Positions 56,973-64,000 of a DNA stretch of 64,000 nt are shown one piece after another. This DNA comes from an uncultured Pelagibacteraceae bacterium (GTDB lineage Bacteria; Pseudomonadota; Alphaproteobacteria; Pelagibacterales; Pelagibacteraceae). Position 1 is the first letter of the stretch; every line of letters starts with the position of its first letter. A program made the position numbers and the translations under genes. The notes beneath the pieces are model-generated. The model made no database searches and was not told the origin of the DNA. It saw nothing but the letters and a program-made list of their open reading frames with translations. The stretch is taken from contig CACHBR010000001.1 of assembly GCA_902578115.1 (NCBI GenBank), forward strand, positions 124,001 through 188,000. Direction: 5' to 3'.

Positions 56973-59048
56973 ATGGCTCGATCACATACATTAGAAAAAT
57001 ATCGTAACATTGGAATTATGGCTCACATAGATGCGGGTAAAACTACTACGACAGAAAGAATTTTATATTACACTGGAAAGAGTCATAAAATTGGCGAGGT
57101 TCATGATGGTGCCGCTACAATGGATTGGATGGAACAAGAGCAAGAAAGAGGTATAACAATTACTTCTGCTGCAACTACTTGTTTTTGGAGGGAACACAGA
57201 ATTAATATTATCGACACACCTGGCCATGTTGATTTCACTATTGAAGTTGAAAGATCATTAAAAGTTTTAGACGGAGCAGTTGCTGTATTTGATGGTGTTG
57301 CAGGTGTTGAACCTCAATCCGAAACAGTTTGGCGTCAAGCTGATAAATACAAGGTTCCAAGAATTTGTTTTGTAAACAAATTAGACAGGACAGGAGCTGA
57401 TTTTTTCAATTGTGTACAAATGATTAAAGATAGACTTGGAGCTAAACCTCTTGTTATGCAAATTCCTGTTGGAATTGAGTCTTCACTAAAAGGTGTAGTT
57501 GATTTAATTAAGATGAAAGCAGTGATTTGGAAAGATGAAAAACTTGGAGCTGAGTTTGAATATGTAGATATACCTGCAGATTTAAAAGAACAAGCAGATA
57601 AATATAGAAAAGATTTAATAGAGACGGCTGTAGAACAAGATGAAAAATTAATGGATGATTATCTTAACGGTAAAGAAATTTCTGAAAAAGATATAATAGC
57701 ATGTGTTAGAAAAGGATGTCTAAAATTTGACTTTGTACCAGTAATTACTGGTTCAGCCTTTAAAAATAAAGGTGTGCAACCTTTACTTGATGCTGTAATT
57801 GATTTTCTACCAAGTCCTAAGGATATTAACTCAATCAAAGGTACTAAACCAAACTCTAAAGATGAAATTGAGAGAAAATTTGATGACAAAGAGCCTTTTT
57901 CAGCTTTAGCCTTCAAAGTAGCAAATGACCCTTTTGTTGGTTCATTAACATTTATAAGAATTTATTCAGGGACTTTAAAATCTGGGACAGGAATTTATAA
58001 CACATCCAGAGATAAAGAAGAAAGAGTTGGTAGAATGCTACTGATGCATGCTAATAGCAGAGAAGATGTGAAAGAGGCCAATGCGGGTGATATTGTAGCT
58101 TTAGCAGGTCTTAAATATACCATAACAGGTCATACCTTATCAGATGAAGATAACCCTGTAGTTTTAGAGCCAATGGAATTTCCAGATCCAGTAATTGAGA
58201 TTGCTGTTGAACCAAAAACTAAGGGTGACCAAGAAAAAATGGGTGAAGCACTAGGAAGATTAGCAAAAGAAGATCCTTCATTTAGAGTAACTTCCGACGA
58301 AGAGTCAGGACAAACAATTATTAAGGGCATGGGGGAGCTTCATTTAGATATTATAGTTGATAGGATGAAAAGAGAATTTAAAGTAGAAGCAAACATTGGT
58401 GCCCCACAAGTTGCGTATAGAGAAACTATCCTAAAGCCGGTATCTAGCGTTTACATACATAAAAAACAGAGTGGAGGTGCTGGTCAATTTGCAAAAGTTG
58501 AATTAACGGTAGAACCTTTAGAACCAGGAAAGGGTAGAGAAGTTGAAAATAAAATTAAGGGCGGTTCAATACCAAAAGAATTTATCCCAGGTGTTGAGAA
58601 AGGTATTGAAAGTGTTGCCGATAATGGAATTCTAGCTGGGTTTCCATTAATAGATTACAAAGTTACTATAGTAGACGGATTACACCATGATGTTGACTCT
58701 AGCGTCTTAGCTTTTGAAATTGCGTCTAGATACTGTTTTAAGGACGCATGTACAAAAGCAACTTTAAAACTATTAGAACCTATGATGAGAGTTGAGGTAA
58801 TTACTCCTGAAGATTATATGGGAGACGTAATTGGTGATTTAAATAGTAGAAGAGGTCAAGTATCAACAACAGAAACAAGAGGAAATGCTACAGTAATTAG
58901 TGCAATGGTTCCTTTAGCGAATATGTTTGGTTATATAAATAATTTAAGATCAATGTCTCAGGGTAGAGCTCAGTACTCAATGTTTTTTGATCATTATGCA
59001 AAAGTTCCTCAAAATGTACAAGATGAAGTAACAAAGAAGATGGCTTAA
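56973..59048 (+). CDS. fusA: Elongation factor G
   Basis: 691 residues from ATG 56973 (an upstream in-frame start inside rpsG is rejected). GTPase motifs [38 protein letters not shown] and NKLDR, then domains II-V with [13 protein letters not shown] and [19 protein letters not shown]. It drives translocation. In most proteobacteria tuf comes next; here rpsJ follows after one base. Confidence 0.98.
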   Translation: MARSHTLEKYRNIGIMAHIDAGKTTTTERILYYTGKSHKIGEVHDGAATMDWMEQEQERGITITSAATTCFWREHRINIIDTPGHVDFTIEVERSLKVLDGAVAVFDGVAGVEPQSETVWRQADKYKVPRICFVNKLDRTGADFFNCVQMIKDRLGAKPLVMQIPVGIESSLKGVVDLIKMKAVIWKDEKLGAEFEYVDIPADLKEQADKYRKDLIETAVEQDEKLMDDYLNGKEISEKDIIACVRKGCLKFDFVPVITGSAFKNKGVQPLLDAVIDFLPSPKDINSIKGTKPNSKDEIERKFDDKEPFSALAFKVANDPFVGSLTFIRIYSGTLKSGTGIYNTSRDKEERVGRMLLMHANSREDVKEANAGDIVALAGLKYTITGHTLSDEDNPVVLEPMEFPDPVIEIAVEPKTKGDQEKMGEALGRLAKEDPSFRVTSDEESGQTIIKGMGELHLDIIVDRMKREFKVEANIGAPQVAYRETILKPVSSVYIHKKQSGGAGQFAKVELTVEPLEPGKGREVENKIKGGSIPKEFIPGVEKGIESVADNGILAGFPLIDYKVTIVDGLHHDVDSSVLAFEIASRYCFKDACTKATLKLLEPMMRVEVITPEDYMGDVIGDLNSRRGQVSTTETRGNATVISAMVPLANMFGYINNLRSMSQGRAQYSMFFDHYAKVPQNVQDEVTKKMA

Positions 59049-59049
59049 A

Positions 59050-59358
59050 ATGGAAAACCAAAATATTAGAATACATCTAAGAGCTTATGATAACAAAATA
59101 CTCGATTTGTCGACAGAGGAAATAGTAAATACAGCTAAAAGAACAGGAGCTCAAGTTAAGGGACCAATACCTTTACCTACAAAGATAGAAAGATTTACTG
59201 TTTTAAGATCACCTCATATCGATAAAAAAAGTAGGGAGCAGTTTGAAACAAGAACACACAAGAGATTAATTGATATTGTTGAGCCTACACCTCAAACAGT
59301 TGAGGCATTAATGAAATTAGATCTAGCTTCAGGTGTAGATATAGAAATAAAAATATAA
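59050..59358 (+). CDS. rpsJ: 30S ribosomal protein S10
   Basis: 102-residue S10, also the NusE antitermination factor. [21 protein letters not shown] start, [29 protein letters not shown] centre. It begins one base after fusA, so there is no separate S10 leader: the str and S10 operons are fused. Confidence 0.98.
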   Translation: MENQNIRIHLRAYDNKILDLSTEEIVNTAKRTGAQVKGPIPLPTKIERFTVLRSPHIDKKSREQFETRTHKRLIDIVEPTPQTVEALMKLDLASGVDIEIKI

Positions 59359-59360
59359 TT

Positions 59361-60134
59361 ATGACTTTAGGATTGGTAGGAAAAAAAATGGGTATGACTA
59401 GGGAGTTTTTTAACTCTGGAATATCTATACCGGTAACAGTTATTAAAATTGAAAAAGGAAGAATAATCGATGTTTATACAAAGGAAAAAAATGGTTATTC
59501 TGCTGTTAAGTTAGGCTTTATAAAACAAAAGAATTCTAAGTTAACAAAACAAATGAAAGGCTTTTTTGCTAAAAAAAATACTGAACCAAAAAAAATTATT
59601 AAGGAATATAGAGTAGAAAAAGTTGAAGATTTCAAAACAGGTAGTGAAATAGGTTTAGAAATTTTAAAAGATGTTAAATTCATTGATGTAAGATCGAAAA
59701 CTATTGGTAAAGGTTTTGCAGGAGTTATGAAAAAGTATAATTTTGGGGGTTTAAGAGCCAGTCATGGTGTTTCAGTTTCCCACAGATCTCATGGATCAAC
59801 AGGACAAAACCAAGATCCTGGTAAAGTATTTAAAGGAAAAAAAATGGCTGGACACATGGGGTCAAAATTTAGAACATTATTAAATTTAGAAATCATAAAG
59901 TCAGATATAGAAAATGGTTTAATTTACATAAAAGGATCAATACCTGGATCAAAAAATACTACAGTTTTTTTAAGAAAATCAAAAAAAATAGTTAACAGAA
60001 AAACAAGCAAAGATAAATTTGCTCAAGCTACAGAAGCCTCAAAAACAGCTGGTAAAAAAGATTCACAAAAGAAAGAAACTCCAAAGAAAGAAGAAAATAA
60101 ACAAGTTAAAAAGGAAGAACCCAAAAAGAAATAA
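59361..60134 (+). CDS. rplC: 50S ribosomal protein L3 with Lys/Glu-rich C-terminal tail
   Basis: 257 residues, against about 210 for typical L3. The core shows LGLVGKKMGMTREFF, the RASHGVSVSHRSHGSTGQNQDPGKVFKGKKMAGHMG loop that reaches the peptidyl-transferase centre, and ends near IVNRK. About 43 extra residues follow (from residue 215), low-complexity Lys/Glu/Thr-rich, likely disordered and RNA-binding. Confidence 0.97.
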   Translation: MTLGLVGKKMGMTREFFNSGISIPVTVIKIEKGRIIDVYTKEKNGYSAVKLGFIKQKNSKLTKQMKGFFAKKNTEPKKIIKEYRVEKVEDFKTGSEIGLEILKDVKFIDVRSKTIGKGFAGVMKKYNFGGLRASHGVSVSHRSHGSTGQNQDPGKVFKGKKMAGHMGSKFRTLLNLEIIKSDIENGLIYIKGSIPGSKNTTVFLRKSKKIVNRKTSKDKFAQATEASKTAGKKDSQKKETPKKEENKQVKKEEPKKK

Positions 60135-60137
60135 ATT

Positions 60138-60761
60138 ATGAATATAAAAGTATTAAATATTGATGGTAGTAAAAGCAAAGACATAATCGTCTCTGATAAA
60201 ATTACTGGTTTAAAGGTCAACAATAAACTTTTGAAATACGTAATTGATTGGCAACTTAACCTCTCAAAAAAACGTTTAGCTAAAACTAAGCAGAGAAACG
60301 AGGTTATTGGTTCAACTAGAAAAATTTATGCGCAAAAAGGAACTGGTGGAGCAAGACATGCAAGTAGAAAAGCACCTTTATTTGTTGGTGGAGGAGTAGC
60401 TCATGGACCAAAAGGTGATAACTATAAAAATAAAAAAATTAATAAAAAAACTAGAAAAATTGCTCTAGCACAAACAATATCAAAAAAAAGAAATAACAAC
60501 GAGTTATTTATTTTTGATGACGTAAAAAAGGAAATTAAAAAAACAAAAATTTTTAATTCTTTCTTAGTTAAAAATAATTTAACGAATGTATTAATTGTAT
60601 CTGACAAAGAAACTGAGAAAAATATTGTTAAATCAGTAAGGAATTTACGTAATGTTAAACTTATAAATGAAGCGGGAACAAATGTTTATGATTTAGTTAA
60701 ATATAAAAATGTATTATTTACTACGACTTCGATTAAAAATATTCAAGATAGGTTAAAATGA
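60138..60761 (+). CDS. rplD: 50S ribosomal protein L4
   Basis: 207-residue L4. RQRNEVIGSTRKIYAQKGTGGARHASRKAPLFVGGG is the exit-tunnel loop; AQTISKKRNNNELFIFDD and KNVLFTTTSIKNIQDRL follow. In enterobacteria it represses the S10 operon through the leader, which is missing here. It overlaps rplW by 4 bases. Confidence 0.97.
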   Translation: MNIKVLNIDGSKSKDIIVSDKITGLKVNNKLLKYVIDWQLNLSKKRLAKTKQRNEVIGSTRKIYAQKGTGGARHASRKAPLFVGGGVAHGPKGDNYKNKKINKKTRKIALAQTISKKRNNNELFIFDDVKKEIKKTKIFNSFLVKNNLTNVLIVSDKETEKNIVKSVRNLRNVKLINEAGTNVYDLVKYKNVLFTTTSIKNIQDRLK

Positions 60762-61051
60762 AAAAGATTAATTTTTTAGATACTGTTATACATCCTATAA
60801 TTACTGAAAAGGCTACCAGCCTTTCAGAGAATAACAAAGTAGTGTTTAAAGTGAGAGATGATGCTTCTAAAAAAACTATCAAAAAAAATATTGAAAAAAT
60901 ATTTAAAGTTAATGTCATAAAGGTAAATACAATTACAAAAAAATCTAAAAGTAAAATTATAAGAGGAAAAATTGGATATAAAAAAGGTTATAAAAAAGCA
61001 TTAGTTACTTTAAAAAAAGGCCAAAGTATTGACCTGGCTACTGGAGTTTAA
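60758..61051 (+). CDS. rplW: 50S ribosomal protein L23
   Basis: 97-residue exit-site protein that docks SRP and trigger factor. HPIITEKATSLSENNKVVFKVRDDASKKTIKKNIEKIFKVNV is the family signature; GYKKGYKKALVTLKKG ends the core. Standard S10-operon position. Confidence 0.97.
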   Translation: MKKINFLDTVIHPIITEKATSLSENNKVVFKVRDDASKKTIKKNIEKIFKVNVIKVNTITKKSKSKIIRGKIGYKKGYKKALVTLKKGQSIDLATGV

Positions 61052-61056
61052 AAATT

Positions 61057-61893
61057 ATGGCGTTAAAAACATTTAAACCTTATACAAAATCAACAAGAAC
61101 AACAGTTTTAGTTGATAGAAAAAATATTTGGAAAGGTTCTCCTTATAAAAAACTCACACGGGGAAAGATCTCTTCTGGAGGAAGAAATAACTTAGGCAGA
61201 ATAACCTCTAGAGCAAAAGGAGCTGGTCATAAGAAAAGATATAGAATTATAGATTTTCATAGAAATAAAATTGACATGACAGGTATAGTTGAAAGAATTG
61301 AATATGATCCAAATAGATCATCTCATATAGCATTAATAAGTTACGAAGATAAAACTAAGACTTATATTATCTGTCCACAAAATATAAATATTGGAGATAA
61401 AATTGTATCTGGATTAAAAAAAGAAGTGAAAATTGGAAATTGCATGCCTTTGAGTGATATACCCCCAGGTACGCAGGTTCATAATGTTGAGTTAAATACA
61501 GGAGCAGGAGGCAAGTTAGCAAGATCTGCTGGGGCTTCCGTAACTTTATCTGGTATTGATGATGAATACGCAATAATTAAATTGTCATCCGGGGAGACAA
61601 GAAAAGTCAGAAAAGATTGTAAAGCTACAATTGGTGTTGTTTCTAATCCAGATCAAAAAAATATAAAAATAGGTAAAGCAGGAAGAAATCGATGGAAAGG
61701 TAAACGTCCACTTACTCGTGGTGTTGCAATGAACCCAGTTGATCACCCACATGGTGGAGGAGAAGGGAAGACAGCCGGAGGAAGAAACCCTGTTTCACCT
61801 TGGGGGCAATCTGCTAAAGGTCTTAAAACAAGGAGACCACAAAGAAGTGATAAATTTATAATTTCAAGAAGAAAAAAAAGGAGAGACAATTAA
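61057..61893 (+). CDS. rplB: 50S ribosomal protein L2
   Basis: 278-residue L2, needed for subunit association and peptidyl transfer. RGKISSGGRNNLGRITSRAKGAGHKKRYRIIDF start, RSAGASVTLSG centre, and GVAMNPVDHPHGGGEGKTAGGRNPVSPWG, which holds the conserved functional His. Full length. Confidence 0.98.
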   Translation: MALKTFKPYTKSTRTTVLVDRKNIWKGSPYKKLTRGKISSGGRNNLGRITSRAKGAGHKKRYRIIDFHRNKIDMTGIVERIEYDPNRSSHIALISYEDKTKTYIICPQNINIGDKIVSGLKKEVKIGNCMPLSDIPPGTQVHNVELNTGAGGKLARSAGASVTLSGIDDEYAIIKLSSGETRKVRKDCKATIGVVSNPDQKNIKIGKAGRNRWKGKRPLTRGVAMNPVDHPHGGGEGKTAGGRNPVSPWGQSAKGLKTRRPQRSDKFIISRRKKRRDN

Positions 61894-61896
61894 ATA

Positions 61897-62295
61897 ATGA
61901 CACGCGGTGTATGGAAAGGACCATTTGTTCATCCAAGTTTGCTTAAAAAAATAGATAAGCTTAAGGATCAAACAAAGAAAATGCCAATAAAAACTTGGTC
62001 AAGAAACTCTACAATAATACCTGAGTTTGTTGGTCATAGCTTCTTGATACATAATGGAAAAAGTTTTATCCCAATAACTGTTTCAGAGGAGATGGTAGGA
62101 CATAAATTGGGTGAGTTTTCACCTACAAGAAAATTTTCTGGTCACACTCCTGCTGATAAAAAAGCTGCAGCTGAAGGAACGTCTTCACCTTCTTCAGGTT
62201 CAGCACCAAAAGCTGCACCGGGAAGTTCACCAAAAGCTGCTCCTGCTGCTGCACCAGCATCAAAACCCGCTTCTCCAAAAAAGGACACTAAATGA
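61897..62295 (+). CDS. rpsS: 30S ribosomal protein S19 with Ala/Pro/Ser-rich C-terminal extension
   Basis: 132 residues, against about 92 for ordinary S19. The core ([60 protein letters not shown]) ends near residue 90. About 40 extra residues of Ala, Pro, Ser and Lys repeat [14 protein letters not shown]-like units. S19 sits in the 30S head near bridge B1a, so the tail may reach the intersubunit side or solvent. It overlaps rplV by 4 bases. Confidence 0.97.
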   Translation: MTRGVWKGPFVHPSLLKKIDKLKDQTKKMPIKTWSRNSTIIPEFVGHSFLIHNGKSFIPITVSEEMVGHKLGEFSPTRKFSGHTPADKKAAAEGTSSPSSGSAPKAAPGSSPKAAPAAAPASKPASPKKDTK

Positions 62296-62657
62296 CAGAA
62301 AAAAACAATATAATTAAATCTATAAACAAAAATGTGAGAAGTGGTGCAAGAAAAGCAAATTTGGTATTAAAGTTTATAAAAGGGAAAAAAGCAGACGTAG
62401 CCTTAAGGGATTTAGAATTTACACGAAAAAAGGTTGCAGAGGATATTAAAAAAACAGTTAAGTCTGCTATCGCGAATGCTGAAAATAATTATCAGTATGA
62501 CATTGACAACCTTTATGTAAAAGAGGCTTTTGTAGGTAAATCGATTGTTATGAAGAGATTTAGACCTAGAGCAAAAGGAAGAGCAGCTCCAATTAAAAAA
62601 CCTTATAGTAGAGTAACTATTATATTAGAAGAAAAAAAAGGAGATAATAAAAAATAA
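62292..62657 (+). CDS. rplV: 50S ribosomal protein L22
   Basis: 121-residue L22. [31 protein letters not shown] start and the tunnel hairpin region [27 protein letters not shown], the macrolide-site loop. Overlaps rpsS (4 bases) and rpsC (1 base). Confidence 0.97.
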   Translation: MTEKNNIIKSINKNVRSGARKANLVLKFIKGKKADVALRDLEFTRKKVAEDIKKTVKSAIANAENNYQYDIDNLYVKEAFVGKSIVMKRFRPRAKGRAAPIKKPYSRVTIILEEKKGDNKK

Positions 62658-63343
62658 TGGGACAAAAAGTAAATCCGATAGGTTTTAGATTAGGTGTAAA
62701 CAGAGGTTGGGATTCTATTTGGTTTGCACGAAAAAATGACTATGGAAAATTTTTAATTGAGGACTATAAAATTAGAGAATTTATTAAGAAAAATATACAG
62801 AACTCAGGAGTATCAGAAATCATAATTGAGAGATCTGGAAAAAAATGTTCTATATTTATTCACACTTCAAGACCTGGTTTTGTTATTGGGAAAAAAGGAT
62901 CAGATATTGAAAAAATTAAGGGGAAAATTTCAAAAATTACTGACAGTGAAGTTTCTGTAAACATTAAAGAAATAAAAAAACCAGAACTCAACGCTTATTT
63001 AGTTGCCGAAAATATATCTCAACAGTTAGTCAAAAGAATTGCTTATAGACGTGCAATGAAAAGAGCAATGCAATCAGCAATGAGACTAGGTGCAAAAGGA
63101 ATTAAAGTTACACTGAGTGGTAGATTAGCAGGTAATGAAATAGCTAGAAGTGAATGGTTAAGAGAGGGAAGCATACCTCTACACACGTTAAGAGCAAATT
63201 TAGACTACGCAGAGTCCGAAGCACTAACAACTTACGGAATAATAGGTGTAAAAGTTTGGATTTATAAAGGTGAAATCTTTTTAAAAGATGTAAACAAGCA
63301 AAAAATTGAAAGGACTAAGAATGCTTCAACCGGTAAGAAGTAA
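62657..63343 (+). CDS. rpsC: 30S ribosomal protein S3
   Basis: 228-residue S3. [24 protein letters not shown] start, the KH domain [17 protein letters not shown], and [34 protein letters not shown] with the helicase-activity Arg residues. Its 3' end overlaps rplP by 23 bases. Confidence 0.98.
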   Translation: MGQKVNPIGFRLGVNRGWDSIWFARKNDYGKFLIEDYKIREFIKKNIQNSGVSEIIIERSGKKCSIFIHTSRPGFVIGKKGSDIEKIKGKISKITDSEVSVNIKEIKKPELNAYLVAENISQQLVKRIAYRRAMKRAMQSAMRLGAKGIKVTLSGRLAGNEIARSEWLREGSIPLHTLRANLDYAESEALTTYGIIGVKVWIYKGEIFLKDVNKQKIERTKNASTGKK

Positions 63344-63725
63344 ATTTAGAAAAGCACATAAAGGTAGAATTCATGGAAATGCTACTCGAGCAAGTTCACT
63401 TAACTATGGAGAATTTGGATTGAAGGCGATTCAACCCGAAAGAATAATAGGAAAACAAATTGAAGCAGCAAGAGTTGCACTTACGAGACATATGAAAAGG
63501 ACTGGAAAAGTTTGGTCTAGAATATTTCCTAATATTCCAGTATCCAAAAAACCGACAGAGGTTAGAATGGGCAAGGGTAAAGGATCACCTGAATATTGGG
63601 CTTGTAGAGTTAAACCAGGTCGAATTTTATTTGAAGTAGACGGTGTCACAGAGGAAGTTGCAAGAGAAGCTCTTTATAAAGCTTCAGCTAAACTTCCTAT
63701 TAAAACAAAATTTGTGAGAAGATAA
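63321..63725 (+). CDS. rplP: 50S ribosomal protein L16
   Basis: 134 residues from ATG 63321, because L16 proteins begin [11 protein letters not shown]; a longer TTG start is rejected. Visible: [24 protein letters not shown] and [37 protein letters not shown], the A-site-proximal loop. It starts 23 bases inside rpsC, an unusually long overlap even here. Confidence 0.97.
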   Translation: MLQPVRSKFRKAHKGRIHGNATRASSLNYGEFGLKAIQPERIIGKQIEAARVALTRHMKRTGKVWSRIFPNIPVSKKPTEVRMGKGKGSPEYWACRVKPGRILFEVDGVTEEVAREALYKASAKLPIKTKFVRR

Positions 63726-63727
63726 TT

Positions 63728-63913
63728 ATGAAAAAAAAAGAACAGAAGAAGCTGACAAAAGACCAGTCATTAAGAGAAATACAGAAGCTCAAAAAAGACT
63801 TATTTAATATGAGATTTAAAAAAGTAAATGGTCAAATTCAAAATGTGGCTGAATTTTCAAAGTTAAAAAAAAGTATTGCAAGATTATATAATAATTTAGA
63901 AATTAAAAAATGA
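63728..63913 (+). CDS. rpmC: 50S ribosomal protein L29
   Basis: 61-residue two-helix protein. The [25 protein letters not shown] stretch is the signature, with [10 protein letters not shown] at the end. Two bases after rplP; overlaps rpsQ by 4 bases (ATGA). Confidence 0.94.
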   Translation: MKKKEQKKLTKDQSLREIQKLKKDLFNMRFKKVNGQIQNVAEFSKLKKSIARLYNNLEIKK

Positions 63914-64000
63914 CAAAAAGAATTTTAAAGGGTGAAGTAGTGAGTAATAAAAACGACAAAACTGTAGTTGTTAAAGTACAAAGAAGGTTTAGACATCCTT
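63910..64000 (+). CDS. rpsQ: 30S ribosomal protein S17 (3' truncated by window edge)
   Basis: The first 30 codons are visible. It starts [20 protein letters not shown] and reads on through [10 protein letters not shown], the standard N-terminal half of S17. The ATG overlaps the rpmC stop, in the universal rplP-rpmC-rpsQ order. The rest of the gene lies beyond the right edge. Confidence 0.94.
   Translation, partial: MTKRILKGEVVSNKNDKTVVVKVQRRFRHP

Noticed and set aside
62111-62317. A second open frame inside rpsS with a Leu/Gln/His-rich repeat
   Set aside because: It is the shifted reading of the Ala/Pro-rich S19 tail and a common artefact of low-complexity repeats.
1-64000. CRISPR arrays, insertion sequences, prophage or attachment sites
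   Set aside because: No regularly spaced repeats, transposase or integrase motifs, or duplicated tRNA ends were seen on reading both strands.

Overview
The window looks like a piece of a streamlined, AT-rich marine alphaproteobacterial genome, most likely SAR11/Pelagibacterales. This rests on very low GC, intergenic gaps of a few bases, many 4-8 nt gene overlaps, alphaproteobacterial housekeeping gene order, and the metabolic profile: TRAP transport, NAD-formate dehydrogenase, the 2-methylcitrate cycle and citramalate synthase. The assignment is inferred from gene content, not from a marker-gene search. There are no insertion sequences, phage genes or CRISPR arrays, and no gap without a gene exceeds about 170 bases.

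Layout. (1) 1-2698: ribonucleotide reductase nrdA (cut at the left edge) and nrdB, then a small SAM methyltransferase. (2) 2699-6023, minus strand: phosphoglycolate-phosphatase-like HAD enzyme, LysE exporter, prpB and prpC. (3) 6096-9217: a GlmU acetyltransferase half without its uridylyltransferase half, glmS, and convergent pgl. (4) 9270-15747: aroG (class II), the overlapping chain nadE-cysS-cimA-trmJ, and rpsD with its own promoter. (5) 15739-22935, minus strand: a tightly packed cluster sfsA-map-purB-purC-purS-purQ-purL-bolA-grxD. (6) 22955-27536: CinA-like protein, gamma-glutamylcyclotransferase-like protein, two glycosyltransferases and a sulfatase/phosphonate-monoester-hydrolase-type enzyme. 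(7) 27543-35716: an accessory catabolic block with pirin, a small Cys/His membrane protein, a complete TRAP transporter split over two strands, an FAH-family hydrolase, a type I extradiol dioxygenase, an FAD aromatic hydroxylase and a BKACE enzyme. (8) 35804-42405: a beta-propeller/outer-membrane-barrel surface protein, tRNA-Leu, a glycosyltransferase, nadK, NAD-formate dehydrogenase, a second methyltransferase and tRNA-Thr. (9) 42440-64000: rlmB, then the translation/transcription supercluster tRNA-Tyr, tRNA-Gly, tuf, tRNA-Trp, secE, nusG, rplKAJL, rpoBC, rpsL, rpsG, fusA, rpsJ, rplC-D-W-B, rpsS, rplV, rpsC, rplP, rpmC and a truncated rpsQ.

How the genes work together. Region 7 reads as an import-and-degrade module: a TRAP system brings in an organic acid, an MhpA-like flavin hydroxylase makes a catechol-type diol, a BphC-like dioxygenase opens the ring, and FAH and BKACE enzymes could cut the products toward central metabolism. 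The pathway is inferred from family membership and clustering; the substrate is unknown. Other points worth a second look are the standalone GlmU C-terminal half, the propeller-barrel surface protein, a possible structured leader before rpsL, C-terminal tails on S19 and L3, and a near-leaderless promoter arrangement at rpsD.
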